A DNA stretch of 64,000 nucleotides, taken from Bremia lactucae. Taxonomy: Eukaryota; Oomycota; Peronosporomycetes; Peronosporales; Peronosporaceae. A model generated the notes under the pieces. That model saw only the letters and a program-made list of their open reading frames with translations, was not told the DNA's origin and ran no database searches. This document shows positions 55,051-64,000 of this stretch, one piece after another. The translations under genes and the position numbers were made by a program. Each line of letters opens with the position of its first letter. Position 1 is the stretch's first letter. The stretch covers positions 1,317,627-1,381,626 of the forward strand of contig NC_090623.1 of the NCBI RefSeq assembly GCF_004359215.1. The letters run 5' to 3'.

Positions 55051-55689
55051 AATTCAGTCAATCGTTATTACAACGAGTGTCACTCGACGGAGTACGTGCC
55101 GTTCCATTTATTTCTGCTGAGTCGGGCTCAGAATTAATGTTTTAAAGTTAGAGATTATTAACTCAGACATGCCAATGTCTAAAACACTGACAGACTCATT
55201 CAATGATCTGCGCCAATAGCGCTTTTGTTGCCTAGCAAAGGCCGAATCATCAAGGTTGCAATATTCTTGAGAAACGTGGTGTGGCACGTTTAAGTCCACC
55301 GAGTATAGTCGGCCGAGGTGGCATCATACTGAGTGTTAGTAGTGACACTATTGGCGGTTCGCCAGGACCTCAAGGGTGCAATATTCCTGAGATACGTGGA
55401 GTGGCACGTCTAAGTCCACCGAGTATGGTCGGCCGAGGTGGCATCATACTGAGTGTCAATAGTGACACTATTGGCGGTTTGCCAGGCATTTTGGGTCAAA
55501 CCCTCCTAATGCACAGGAAGCGACACAAAAACGCTCGCTGGATAAGGAAGTTGAGTTACCTAACTCCTTGTCGGATGTCAAATTAGACACCATGTCTTGT
55601 ATAGAACCAATACAGGCTGGAAAACCCGAAGACGTGAATGTACCGGCCTCTAAGAGGCGTATTGTCTCCACTCCAAGACAGGATGGACT
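55051..55689 (+). pseudogene. Element A2 protease-RT spacer with inversion and duplication
   Basis: About 55063-55241 is inverted relative to the same place in element A (22568-22742): coding similarity (FARQQxRY, NESVSVLDIGMS) is on the minus strand here. A 120-bp tandem duplication follows at 55251-55490, readable as two 40-codon units (ARLSPPSxVGRGGIILSV). The acidic spacer continues to about 55688, where RT and RNase H are missing. Confidence 0.7.
55251..55490 (+). repeat. 120-bp tandem duplication (2 units)
   Basis: Units 55251-55370 and 55371-55490 are nearly identical and in phase with codons. Element A at 22790-22915 has one unit only. Confidence 0.85.
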
Positions 55690-57240
55690 ATTTCTGAATT
55701 AATTCGTTCAGCTTACGCCAAGGATGAACAGCGTGTAGCTCTGCTACGAGCTTTAAATAACTCGAATTCAGGTATTAAATTGCCGGCACGTTTGCGTGCA
55801 AGGTTACATCGATTTTCTATCGATAACAACCTGTTGCTTTATTGCACAGACATCGCGGACCCTCCGCGTGTCGTTGTTCCTCATGATGAGGATTTGAAGT
55901 ACCGAATCCTCTATGAGGCACACGATACTGTCCTTGGTGGTCATCTCGGTAGAGAAAAGACCTACGGCTCTATAAGCCAGAGTTATTGGTGGCCCAAACT
56001 TTATAAATGGGTCAGCACATATGTTTGCACATGCGAAACTTGCCAACGTGTTAAACCCTCGGCGCATGCTGCTGCGCCACTGGCGAGTCTTCCCGTCCCC
56101 ATAGGTTGCTGGGAGTCCATTAGTATGGATTTTGCTTTCGGTCTACTGAAATTATTAAGCCGGTAACTCCGGTATAGTGGTATTTGTTAACCGATTGAGC
56201 AAAATGGCTCACTTCGCGGCCAGGCCGGATTCCATTGATGGAGATGGTACAGCTTAGCGGTTTATCGATCGCGCAATTCGACAACATGGTTTGCCAGTGG
56301 CAATTGTCTCTGATCGGGACCCCCGTTTCACGGGTAAATTCTGGAAATCAATTTTCCGAGTGCTTGGCACCAGATTTGATATGTCGACTGCGGACCATCC
56401 GCAGACCGATGGCCAAAGTGAACGTGCCAATCGCGGCATTGAAGACGTTTTACGCAGCGTGTGTGCTCAGACACCAAAGCGCTGGAGCTCAATGCTCCCA
56501 GTGGTGGAGTTTGCGTTAAATAACGCTGTTTATGCATCTACAGGCTATACTATGTTCTATGTAAACGGTCTTACCAAACCACGCGTTCCATTAACGATAC
56601 CAATGCGTGGTTCAGGGCTTGGTGGGGAGAATTAGCCGGTAGGCATGCTGATATAAGCCCTGTTACCGTTCGGAAACAAGTAAGCGAGTTTCTCGCGACG
56701 CGATTTAGTGTCTTAAGACAGTTAAGCGAAACGATGGCTGATAGCCAAGACTAACAAAAAGAACAAGTAGATGCCAAAGATAGATGCTGTATTAATTCTT
56801 ATATGGTCGAAGACCGAGTTTTACTAAACGCTAAAATCTACCTACCAACTTGGTTTCCGCGGTCTTTAAGACCAAATTGCGCCCGCGCTTTATTGGACCA
56901 TTTACGGTCGTGGCCAAGAAAAGGCCAAGCTTATACGCTAAACATTCCTAGCAAGCTGCGTACACACCCAGTGTTTTACGTTGGCTTGCTTAGGCCATAT
57001 CGGGACTTCCCACGGGACTTGAAGGCGCTTGCGCCGAGACAGGCGGTCGTGCCGCAGATTGCTGCATCCTCACCAGGATATCCAACTGGCCCTGTAAACG
57101 AGGCTGCTGACACTCCAGCGTCGAAGACGGTCCCGATCCGCCTCAAAATAGCTCTCAACCCGAGCAACGACCTCACGAAGGAGTTGCACCTCGTGCTGTA
57201 GAGCATCAAATCCTTCTGCCGAAATTTCAGCCTGCTTGAC
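55690..57240 (+). pseudogene. Element A2 integrase
   Basis: The zinc domain is at 55780-56060 (LGGHLGREKTYGSISQSYWWPKLYKWV; CETCQRVKP). Core: MDFAFGL near 56126, a shift near 56150, FVNRLSKMAHFAA at 56185-56215, SDRDPRFTGKFW at 56306-56345 and DGQSERANRG at 56408-56440. GPY/F is at 56880-57000 (RTHPVFYVGLLRPYR). The frame is broken near 56150, 56260 and 56630. Confidence 0.84.
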
Positions 57241-57264
57241 GCGCGGGGGGACTTTCAGTTCCAT

Positions 57265-57456
57265 GTGGAGGAACTTTTAAAGCGACGTCGTCGTGAGGGT
57301 CAATACCAGTATCTGGTGAAGTGGCTAGGGTACCCCTCTTCTGAAAACTCTTGGGAGTCCGAGGTACCTCTTCGGCAAGATTGCCCGTACGCCGTTGACG
57401 TTTTTAAGCGCCAAGCTCAGGGTCAACTCGCGTCAAACGACGCTTCCCACCACTAA
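57265..57456 (+). pseudogene. Element A2 chromodomain
   Basis: An open stretch of 63 codons with EELLKRRRREGQYQYLVKW, LGYPSSENSWE and a C-terminal helix, a well-kept chromodomain with the aromatic residues in place. A stop ends it at 57456. Confidence 0.85.
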
Positions 57457-57959
57457 TCGTGGGATTAGGTGGATCTACAGCATCAGTGCGGCTTCGATCC
57501 TTGGTTGTACGGTCAACCGAAGCACTGAAATATCGGCTAAGCCTTTCTTCGTTTTGTGGCATAAATGCCGAACGTAACGGGCCTTTGGCCTTAAGCTTAG
57601 CGAAATCGAAGCGAAGCTTCCGCTCCAAACGAGTAACAGATCTCCGCTCTGGAATTGGTCTACTCAAGATCTGTCGCGCCCCGGAATTGGTCTTCTCAAG
57701 ATCTGTCGCGCCCCGGAGTGTTCGGCTGCTGTTCCTGCGATGGCAAGCTATGTGTTCTAGACCTGCCCTAGTGCACGTCGCTACTGGAAGCATCTACTTA
57801 AAGGTGGTGACGACTCGACCCTTCCACGGAGGCTGACCTACACGTATGGGTGTTTGGCATGGACCTACTGGGGATCCTGCCGACTGCATGAGATGCTTTT
57901 GACAAAAAAAATGACTCGAGGAGAAGATTCGACCATCAATATGTATTTTTCTGAAGAAT
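57457..57959. other. 3' region after element A2 chromodomain
   Basis: Both strands are open for about 125 codons (57459-57836 plus, 57404-57793 minus). The minus frame is Arg/Lys/Ser-rich and lies where an antisense ORF would be in B or C elements, but I see no clear similarity. It contains a 32-bp tandem repeat at 57651-57714. No 3' LTR is found. Confidence 0.45.
57651..57714. repeat. 32-bp tandem repeat, 2 units
   Basis: Units start ggaattggtct and end tcgcgcccc and differ at one base. A third partial unit (ggagtg) follows. Confidence 0.8.
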
Positions 57960-58340
57960 ATCCTTTTTAGCGGTTGGTTGTTTGTGGTGGTATAGTAGCA
58001 GCAATTTAAGCTTATAATAAGCATGTCCAATGCGCCATTTATCATTCGCTTCTAAACACAAATTGTCGTTGTCGAACGGGAAAACTTACTCTCACGCACG
58101 ATTTCAGCCACTTGCTTAGCACCGAATAAATCCTGAAGGATGTCACACTGGTCCTTTGATAAAGGTCCCTGCCGTGTTATGCAGTATTTGGTTTCCGGAA
58201 ACCAGATCAATTTTTTGACGTACCCCTTTACATTAGTGGAATAATACCATGCCACATCAGGAGGTAAGTTAGACGCTGGATAACGAAATGAAGAGTGTTT
58301 AAGGTTTGATGTTCAACTACGCGTCATGAATCCCACTTTC
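57960..58340 (-). pseudogene. A-type RT N-terminal fragment
   Basis: Minus-strand codons at 58052-58255 (WFPETKYCITRQGPLSKDQCDILQDLFGAK and VRESKFSRSTTTICV) match the RT N-terminus seen at 23490-23690. It is an isolated fragment. Confidence 0.72.
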
Positions 58341-59165
58341 GTGTCCTTAAGTACGGCTATATTCAGAAGAGATGATGAGTTCTAATCAAGAGCAGGTCGA
58401 ATGACCACGATATTCGATAAGCCGCTAGACTTCAAGACTCATCGACATTCATTTAGCCTAGCTTTAGGAGAGCATGTAATGATGGGATAGCCTCCAAGTT
58501 AATATCGACCACAATGTTACTAGTCACTCCATTGACCAGAATATCAGCTGTTTACAGGCTCTTCAACCTTAATTTGCTGAAAACGAGAGCCGATGTAAAC
58601 CTAGACATCCGATGGAGAATGAAATAATTCGGATATATCATCCAGTAAACATTTACGCGTTATCCTCGTGAAATTACGGCATTGCTCGGAATGCCTTTGC
58701 GTATTCCAGCAATATCAATATCGATACTCAGTGTGATCCGATGTTTACATGCCAATCTACGTGCTCGCACTCTAGACTACTCGGTCCTAATCTCTCAGTG
58801 CTTTCAGTATTCAGTGATTCATTATCACAACGCAGTGTCGTCACTTAATGGAATACGTGCGTTTTCTCAAACAGTTACCACTCAGCGCGGAGAAACGTCT
58901 TCGGGAGGTTGCGGTCGCAACTCATGGACTGGGCGACGAGCTTGTTCCTGTTTTAGAGCTTCCATCTTGTTCCTCATGAGAGGGTTTAATATAAGTTGGG
59001 GACCAAGGTTTGGTGTCCTGCGTGACGCAGTAAGCGCATTCGCGACACTAGGTTCAGGAAAGGATTTCGGTGCCGCTATCGTAGTCCACAATTATGCCCT
59101 CATCGAGGAAACTTCAAAGAAAATATAGTGGTGACTCTTTAAAGGATATTTGCAATGGGGTGACC
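58341..59165. other. Unclassified region with a 148-codon ORF
   Basis: An open plus-strand ORF at 58682-59128 encodes 148 residues with Cys, Gly and Arg in the middle. I do not recognise it, there is no Inr-like site before it, and the surroundings are repeat-derived. Minus frames at 58440-58640 could be a decayed protease (ILVNGVTSNIVVDIN). I make no gene call. Confidence 0.35.
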
Positions 59166-59621
59166 TGTTACATAAATATTATTTCCCTTGATAAAGGACA
59201 ATAAAATAATATTCTAATAATAATTTTACGTTATACTTCAAATATTACCGTACATGTTAATATTGTAGCAAACAATGCGATAGTTCTGTTCATTAGCTAA
59301 GTTAAACGTAAATTATCCCCGTCAATTGCAGCTAGACGCGCGAATGGGCGGTGCGCAAAGAGTTGCAATCGATACTTGATTAATATATTAAGTCAGCTAA
59401 GAATATTGCAATACGCAGCAAAATATACGTTAATGCAGCTTGTTTCTCCCTTTTTTTCTCCAGCCTTCTTAATATCGACCTTAAGTTGCTAAGATATCTT
59501 AGCAACTTAAAGTCTTCCTCTGCCCGTCGTGTACGTGAAGTTGTCGTATGCATGTCACCTTCACTGTTATCAATGCTGGTCGACTAGTACTGAAGCAGTA
59601 CTAGCAAAAAGTACCCGTACA
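59166..59621 (+). repeat. Family C LTR (element C3, 5' LTR)
   Basis: About 456 bp from TGTTACATAA to CCGTACA, the reverse-orientation relative of 21984-22453 (shared gcggtgcgcaa block). A 2-nt spacer and PBS follow. Confidence 0.7.
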
Positions 59622-59623
59622 CC

Positions 59624-59640
59624 TGGTTGCACTTCGTGGT
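59624..59640 (+). promoter_or_regulatory. Primer-binding site of element C3
   Basis: TGGTTGCACTTCGTGG, two bases after the LTR; element C has TGGTGGCACTTCGTGG. Confidence 0.6.
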
Positions 59641-59649
59641 ACGCTTAAA

Positions 59650-60425
59650 GACCACGTACGTGCCATTCAACATAGACATGTTGAATGAAGAAAGAGGGGG
59701 CTCACACGCCCCTAAGAAAGGCTTCCACGTAACGCATGAGATGTTCACTCACTTGAATGACCTCGAATAGAAAGCGGTCGAACGAATGAGTTTGGCTGCA
59801 GGTGGGATAGCCGTTAGGGCCATGTTGCTCGCTCTGCACAGACGATCAACATGCGGCTACAGCCGAGTTTGTACAACTTGAATTCAATGCGGCCCAAGAA
59901 AAAGTAACGTTGCTTCACCAGCAACACTTTCAACAAGAAAACAGGAAGCTTAACAGTTAAAACTTTGAGACAGCAACATTTACATGCTGCTGACGGGCCG
60001 ATAAGTGCGCGTCGACCTGAAATTTTGAAGAATGATATCTCCAAGTTCAAATCAGTCGAGGGCGACTTCTTGTGAAGATGGTTCGTCATACCGCATCGAT
60101 GGCAATGCGACGAAAAAAAAGTAAAGTTCGGCATGTATTACTTGACCGGACGTGCCATATCTTGAGCTTCAAGGCTCAAGGCTCACGACTCATATGTCTT
60201 TGGGTCTTTAAAATTCAACTCAGGCATACGTTTGAGCAGCCGTGTCCCGAATTCAGGGCCCGAGCAGAGATCCTAGATTTAAAACAGGGCAAGCGTAAAA
60301 TTACGCTTACGTGCAACATACAAGATATTTGTGAGCTTTTCGATTGTTGGGCGTCAACCGATGCACTCGACACCAATCGCTAGAAGATCGTAGGCTTAAG
60401 ATTGTTGTGCGATAAATCTGTCACG
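59650..60425 (+). pseudogene. Element C3 gag
   Basis: Plus-strand decayed gag: the N-terminal region near 59800-59960 with Gln-rich stretches, and the core at 60200-60360 with DLKQGKRK and a shifted tail. Homologous to 21245-21900 of element C. It carries many stops. Confidence 0.68.
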
Positions 60426-60664
60426 AGGATGACAGTGCACGTAGCAAACATGAGCATTTGTAACAGTAAAAACGTGTACTTGGTCCCCGATACACATAAA
60501 GGGGTAAACAATACATGACGACTTTAAAGTTCTGGATTTGAATGACAGATTAGATGCCATTCTTGAGATACCATGGCGAAATAAGTACGAGGTATAGATA
60601 CATTTCAGCATCGATCCGTTACGATGCCTTTCTCGTCTTCAGCAGATGGCCATCTGATGAACGT
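60426..60664 (+). pseudogene. Element C3 protease, left part
   Basis: Matches the reverse complement of 20330-20540 in element C; LGIPWR-like codons near 60565-60580 are the retropepsin C-terminal signature. A family A LTR is inserted at its right end. Confidence 0.6.
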
Positions 60665-61150
60665 TGTAATGGGGCACACATCGGTTGGAGAACCGTTTTG
60701 TGGTACAATTACTTTATGGGTAAAATACCCTTTATTCTATTCTAAAATAGTTAATTTCTTAAATCCCATTTATTATGGGTAACAAACAAATACGGTCGCC
60801 GCCAGATATAAATCTGGCGGCCGGAATATATTTTAAAATTAGCTAGGTAGGGCTTTAGATTAAATATTATAATAAAGTGCAGTTTCCTTTTAAATCTTAA
60901 AGCATTAAGTGCCTTCCTAAGGCTTGCGCATTGATCTGTAAGAGTTAGAAGACTTTCTAAGGTATATCCTCTTGGGCACTAGTTGCCACTTGTTTGAACA
61001 AACCCCTGAACTCCTTGAACTAGAAATCATTAAGCTTTAATAGCTTGTACGACTCCCTGAGTTGTTAAACGCATCAATTTAATAAAACTAAGAGACTCTA
61101 TGAGTCTAAAAATCTTCCTCTTACTTTAGGAGAGAGGTAGCTCCTCTACA
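60665..61150 (+). repeat. Solo family A LTR (A3) inserted in element C3
   Basis: 486 bp from TGTAATGGGG to CTCTACA. The flanks are aacgt (60660-60664) and tacgt (61151-61155), a 5-bp target duplication with one change. C3 protease sequence continues on both sides, so this is a genuine insertion later reduced to a solo LTR. It has the hairpin at 60798-60821. Confidence 0.85.
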
Positions 61151-62640
61151 TACGTCTTGGAGCGTTCGCACGCGTGTGGATGTTCAACAAGTAAATGAGA
61201 TAGCCGCACTTGTGGTTCGGGCGTTAGTACGACTATATTAGACCTTAGCATGACGACTTTTCAGAACGTGGAGTTTGGTTCCGATGGCTTTGCACAAGCA
61301 TAGGCAGTGTCGAAGGTCCGCGGTTATGATGTGGGGTTCGATACCGACGGCTGTGCTTAAGCCCACCATTATGATGTGAAACTAGTCACTGTCGGATGTG
61401 TATAAGCGCAACCAGCGTCAAAGGTCGACCACTCAAAAAAGTCGCGTGGAAGAGAGCAAAATCGAAGGATGTTAAAAAAAAACTGTCTATAGGAGACAGT
61501 TATAACGACTGGAGAGTCGATTGTAGAGGATGTTGCTGGGGTTGCGCAACCAAAGCCCAAGGCAGTTAGGAAAATACTTCCCAAAATCCATATGGGAATA
61601 AGTCTCGAAATAGTTGATGGAAAAGTTTTCAAGAACCTGAGGGAACAAAGTCCCCAGAAAACTATGAGAATAAGCTAAGAAAAGACTTGAGACATTGAAT
61701 GTCTTAGTTAACAACGAATCAAGTGTAGTCGCTTATAGACTTGATTAGATAGCGCCTCCGAAGTTAACTTCGGAGATAAGTCAATTGCCACCGCTAGAAT
61801 CAAAACGGTTCTTGCGTGATCTGCGAATTGGCAAAGTCAAGCAGATTTGCGTACTTGTCGCAGATGACGAGTACGTGGCCGATATTCGGTCGGCGATAGT
61901 ATTTCTTGAGAACGAATGGGTTCTTAGCAGCTCATGAATGGACGAAAGTCTCTTCGGTGAGAAGACCCGGATTGAACGTCTTACGTCTCATCATGGGAGT
62001 CATTAAAAACAAATCCTTTGTATAAGAATTTGATTGATTGGAAGGATGTATTTCCTGATTCGGTGCCATGCGAGTCTCCTAAGGATAAAGGAACTCGACA
62101 CAAGATCGATCGATAGCAACGTCAGAAATACTGTTTGATGAAGCAGTGGCCACTGTTTGATGAAGCAGTGGCCACTGCTTCGTAAACAAATACTAGGATC
62201 CACAGCTTCTTTGCCGAAGCTAAGCAACGGCCCATGTGGGTGAGTCAACTTCCCCACATAGCTCTCCTACTTTTTGTGTGCGTACGGCAACAGGAAGGTG
62301 GCGGATTGTGCATGCGCTCAAAAAAATTGTATGCTGCAACGGTACCGACTTAAACGCCGATATCACTAATAAATGTAATCATTGACGGTATGTCAAAGAG
62401 TACTATCTTTTCGTCAATGAATTTGATGGATGGATTCTATCAAATCCGTAAACAAAGTATCCCGTTTACAGCAGTAAACATCCCAAGCAATATATTTTTG
62501 GGAATGGCATGTAATGCACAGGTGCTTAGTAATGCTCTTGCAACATTCAATAGATGTGTTGTCAATCTGTTGAAATCTGTGCAGAATTTCGCACCGAGTT
62601 ATACCGATGCTAGCGCCTGGTTATTTGCCTCGCTCACTTG
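61151..62640 (+). pseudogene. Element C3 protease remainder, linker and RT
   Basis: After the solo LTR, protease and spacer remnants run to about 61780. The linker at 61790-61935 (FLRDLRIGKVKQICVLVADDEYVADIRSA) matches 18161-17940 in element C. RT N-terminus is near 62060-62110 and the palm at 62390-62590 (SMNLMDGFYQIR, QNFAPSYTD in place of the YFDD area). It stops near 62640. A 22-bp tandem duplication lies at 62130-62173. Confidence 0.7.
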
Positions 62641-63120
62641 ACGCATAATACCAGCTGTATTGCAAAACGACTCTCTTTCCTTAAATCATGCGACATTGAT
62701 GTGACCCGTTGACCACTGCGGTAGCTCTTTAATACCCCTGGTAATCAAGCTTACCCTTAACCTTAAAGTTTCTTGCTGAATCATAGCGTTTACTACGTCG
62801 CAGCATTGGTGCGCAGCTTAATTGTGTAGACTGTGCGAATTGTCACAATAATTTCTTTTGATGTAGATAATCCGACCGATGGATTTCTCGTCTGGACAAT
62901 ATCGTCATACGCATCGACGGATCCGCATAATATGCGACTGATGGATATCTCGTCTGGACACACATGGACGGATCCGCATAATAATGATATAAGAGATCAT
63001 TAATTAAACGATTTTAACGAAAATCGTGTGTCCACCCCCCCCCACACGCGTCGCTAACAGCTGCCACGGATAAGTAATGTTCCGTTCAGCTACAGATGAG
63101 CCGCTTTACCCGCCGTGAAC
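62641..63120. other. Short-repeat region
   Basis: Contains two related units at 62872-62934 and 62935-62986 (atggatxtctcgtctggac and ggatccgcataat blocks), a C homopolymer near 63038 and no ORF that I can support. It may include a copia LTR end (TGTCCACCCC near 63030), unproven. Confidence 0.4.
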
Positions 63121-63124
63121 ATCT

Positions 63125-63328
63125 TTATACTTTGGGCGGGTGTAATCTTGGTTGAAAAATCTTAAGTAAGCTTCGCGTTACATGCTCCAGAGCTTGACTT
63201 TCCGACCACCAATATTCCACCAGTCGACGGTAGTGCTTCTGTGCTGTACTGAAAAGGTGTTGTCCGAAAACATCGGCTTTGATAAACTCGGGCCACAAAA
63301 ATCTACATACGCGGTCACAAAAGCCCAC
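63125..63328 (-). pseudogene. Copia gag fragment
   Basis: Minus-strand codons HYRRLVEYWWSESQALEHVTRSLLKIFQ match the spacing of the copia gag block at 33032-33235 (YYHKQLETWWQQQPTLQYVMECLHQTF). The sequences differ strongly, so this is another family. It continues to the right only as degraded sequence. Confidence 0.6.
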
Positions 63329-63329
63329 T

Positions 63330-64000
63330 TGGCTATTGAACTCCTAACCCATTCGGAATATCAAATAGTATGGTTCTTTCCCATCAAATGGCTGCAAGAC
63401 TAATTTTCGTTATCCTCCGTCCAGAACCCTTTAAGTTGACGATCAGGGTGCGTAAAGACAGGTTTGGTATACCTCTCGCTGGAATAAAACTATTGGTCAT
63501 GCTGTCAATACATACATGGCTTATATTTCTGTACCAAGTCACAACTGTCGGCAACCCCCCCCCCCCGAGATGGCAGGTGCGCAGCATCTTCTGCATGAGT
63601 TGGTTGCCAGGCACCAATGTAAATAGCCAGTGAGATATTCGGCGGCCTTTTGGGAGAAGGGGTGCGCTCTAACGTCATATCTTCTCCGACTTTTAACATC
63701 GGTATAAAGACACCTGACTCCGCACAGTCCTTTCGTTGTCGTCCCGCTTGTACAGATTGAGAGGATGCAACCTTCCTCATGCGTTCAGACAAGTCCCCGA
63801 GTATTGCAAGCATTCCGTGTGCCCTTCCCACCGACCCCGATACCTTCGAGTTTTATTCAACATGGTAGTCGGCGTCTCTTTTGTGACCTCTGACCACCTC
63901 AGCCACTTCAGCCGGCTTGATTGCGCTGCCATCGCGGTTACTTGGACTCATTACATTTCTGCAAAAACGCAACTCGCTTCCGCAGAAGTTGGTAGAAAAC
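63330..64000. other. Unclassified sequence at the right end
   Basis: Minus frames at 63340-63420 may continue the copia gag. A C9 run near 63557. The 108-codon minus frame at 63505-63831 has no recognised domain. Nothing else that I can support. Confidence 0.35.

Noticed and set aside
57404..57836. Overlapping ORFs of about 125 codons on both strands after the A2 chromodomain as another antisense gene.
   Set aside because: The position fits, but I could not see similarity to the other antisense ORFs, and a tandem repeat accounts for part of the open frame; left as undetermined.
63550..63570. C homopolymers (also at 15868 and 63038) as quadruplex or slippage signals.
   Set aside because: Single runs in decayed repeats, possibly sequencing length errors, with no supporting structure.

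Overview
This window looks like a repeat-dense, gene-poor block of an oomycete nuclear genome, most likely Peronosporales (Phytophthora or a downy mildew). The evidence is layered, degenerate Ty3/gypsy chromovirus elements and one Ty1/copia element, plus a single intact host gene that encodes a secreted, catalytically dead chymotrypsin-fold protein of the glucanase-inhibitor (GIP) type. That gene is preceded by a good match to the oomycete Inr+FPR core promoter. I saw no tRNA, rRNA, CRISPR array or bacterial feature.

I sort the repeats into families by LTR and domain sequence. Family B (about 500-bp LTR 'L2', sub-type E with a related LTR) has most copies on the minus strand. Family A (about 475-485-bp LTR with a conserved hairpin) is on the plus strand. 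Family C has a 456-470-bp LTR. An 'L1' LTR appears as fragments or an isolated 5' end. There is one copia family. Layout: 1-1500 copia (-); 1800-2700 gypsy gag (-); 2700-3202 L2 LTR; 3351-9240 element B (-); 9239-9734 L2 LTR; 9770-11358 3' end of an E-type element (-) with a long plus-strand antisense ORF; 11459-11990 inverted L1 and L2 LTR pieces; 11995-26240 element A (+), split by element C (-, 13963-22453), which itself holds a B-type fragment (+, 18443-19960); 26241-28985 truncated B-type element D (+); 28986-29740 E-type fragment (-); 29741-33253 copia (-); 33550-35883 a repeat of the window start; 35885-43605 a diverged copy of the same composite ending in element H (-); 43612-45545 element I (+); 45546-49241 element J (-); 49889-52519 low-copy island with the GIP-like gene; 52520-57840 L1 LTR and element A2 (+); 57960-62640 A-type and C-type fragments with an inserted solo A LTR; 62640-64000 short repeats and a copia gag scrap.

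The most interesting signal is an extra ORF on the strand opposite pol at the 3' end of the B/E and C gypsy elements. It starts just inside the 3' LTR, runs toward pol, and overlaps the integrase tail and chromodomain antisense. One copy is open for 320 codons and predicts a coiled coil with a basic tail. The B-family version predicts a basic N-terminus, a coiled coil and an Arg/Ser-rich tail. The same antisense reading phase is used in both families. Antisense extra ORFs are known in some plant LTR retrotransposons (for example Grande), and HTLV-1 has the antisense gene HBZ, but I do not recognise this protein family.

The assembly needs caution. Positions 1-4062 and 31754-35815 appear identical, with the second copy ending at a single N (35884). 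Four longer N runs occur (11359-11458, 18343-18442, 47178-48014, 52860-52959). Several head-to-head inversions in the 43-46 kb region may be real or may be scaffolding artefacts. All retroelement genes carry stops, frameshifts or deletions, so they are annotated as pseudogenes.
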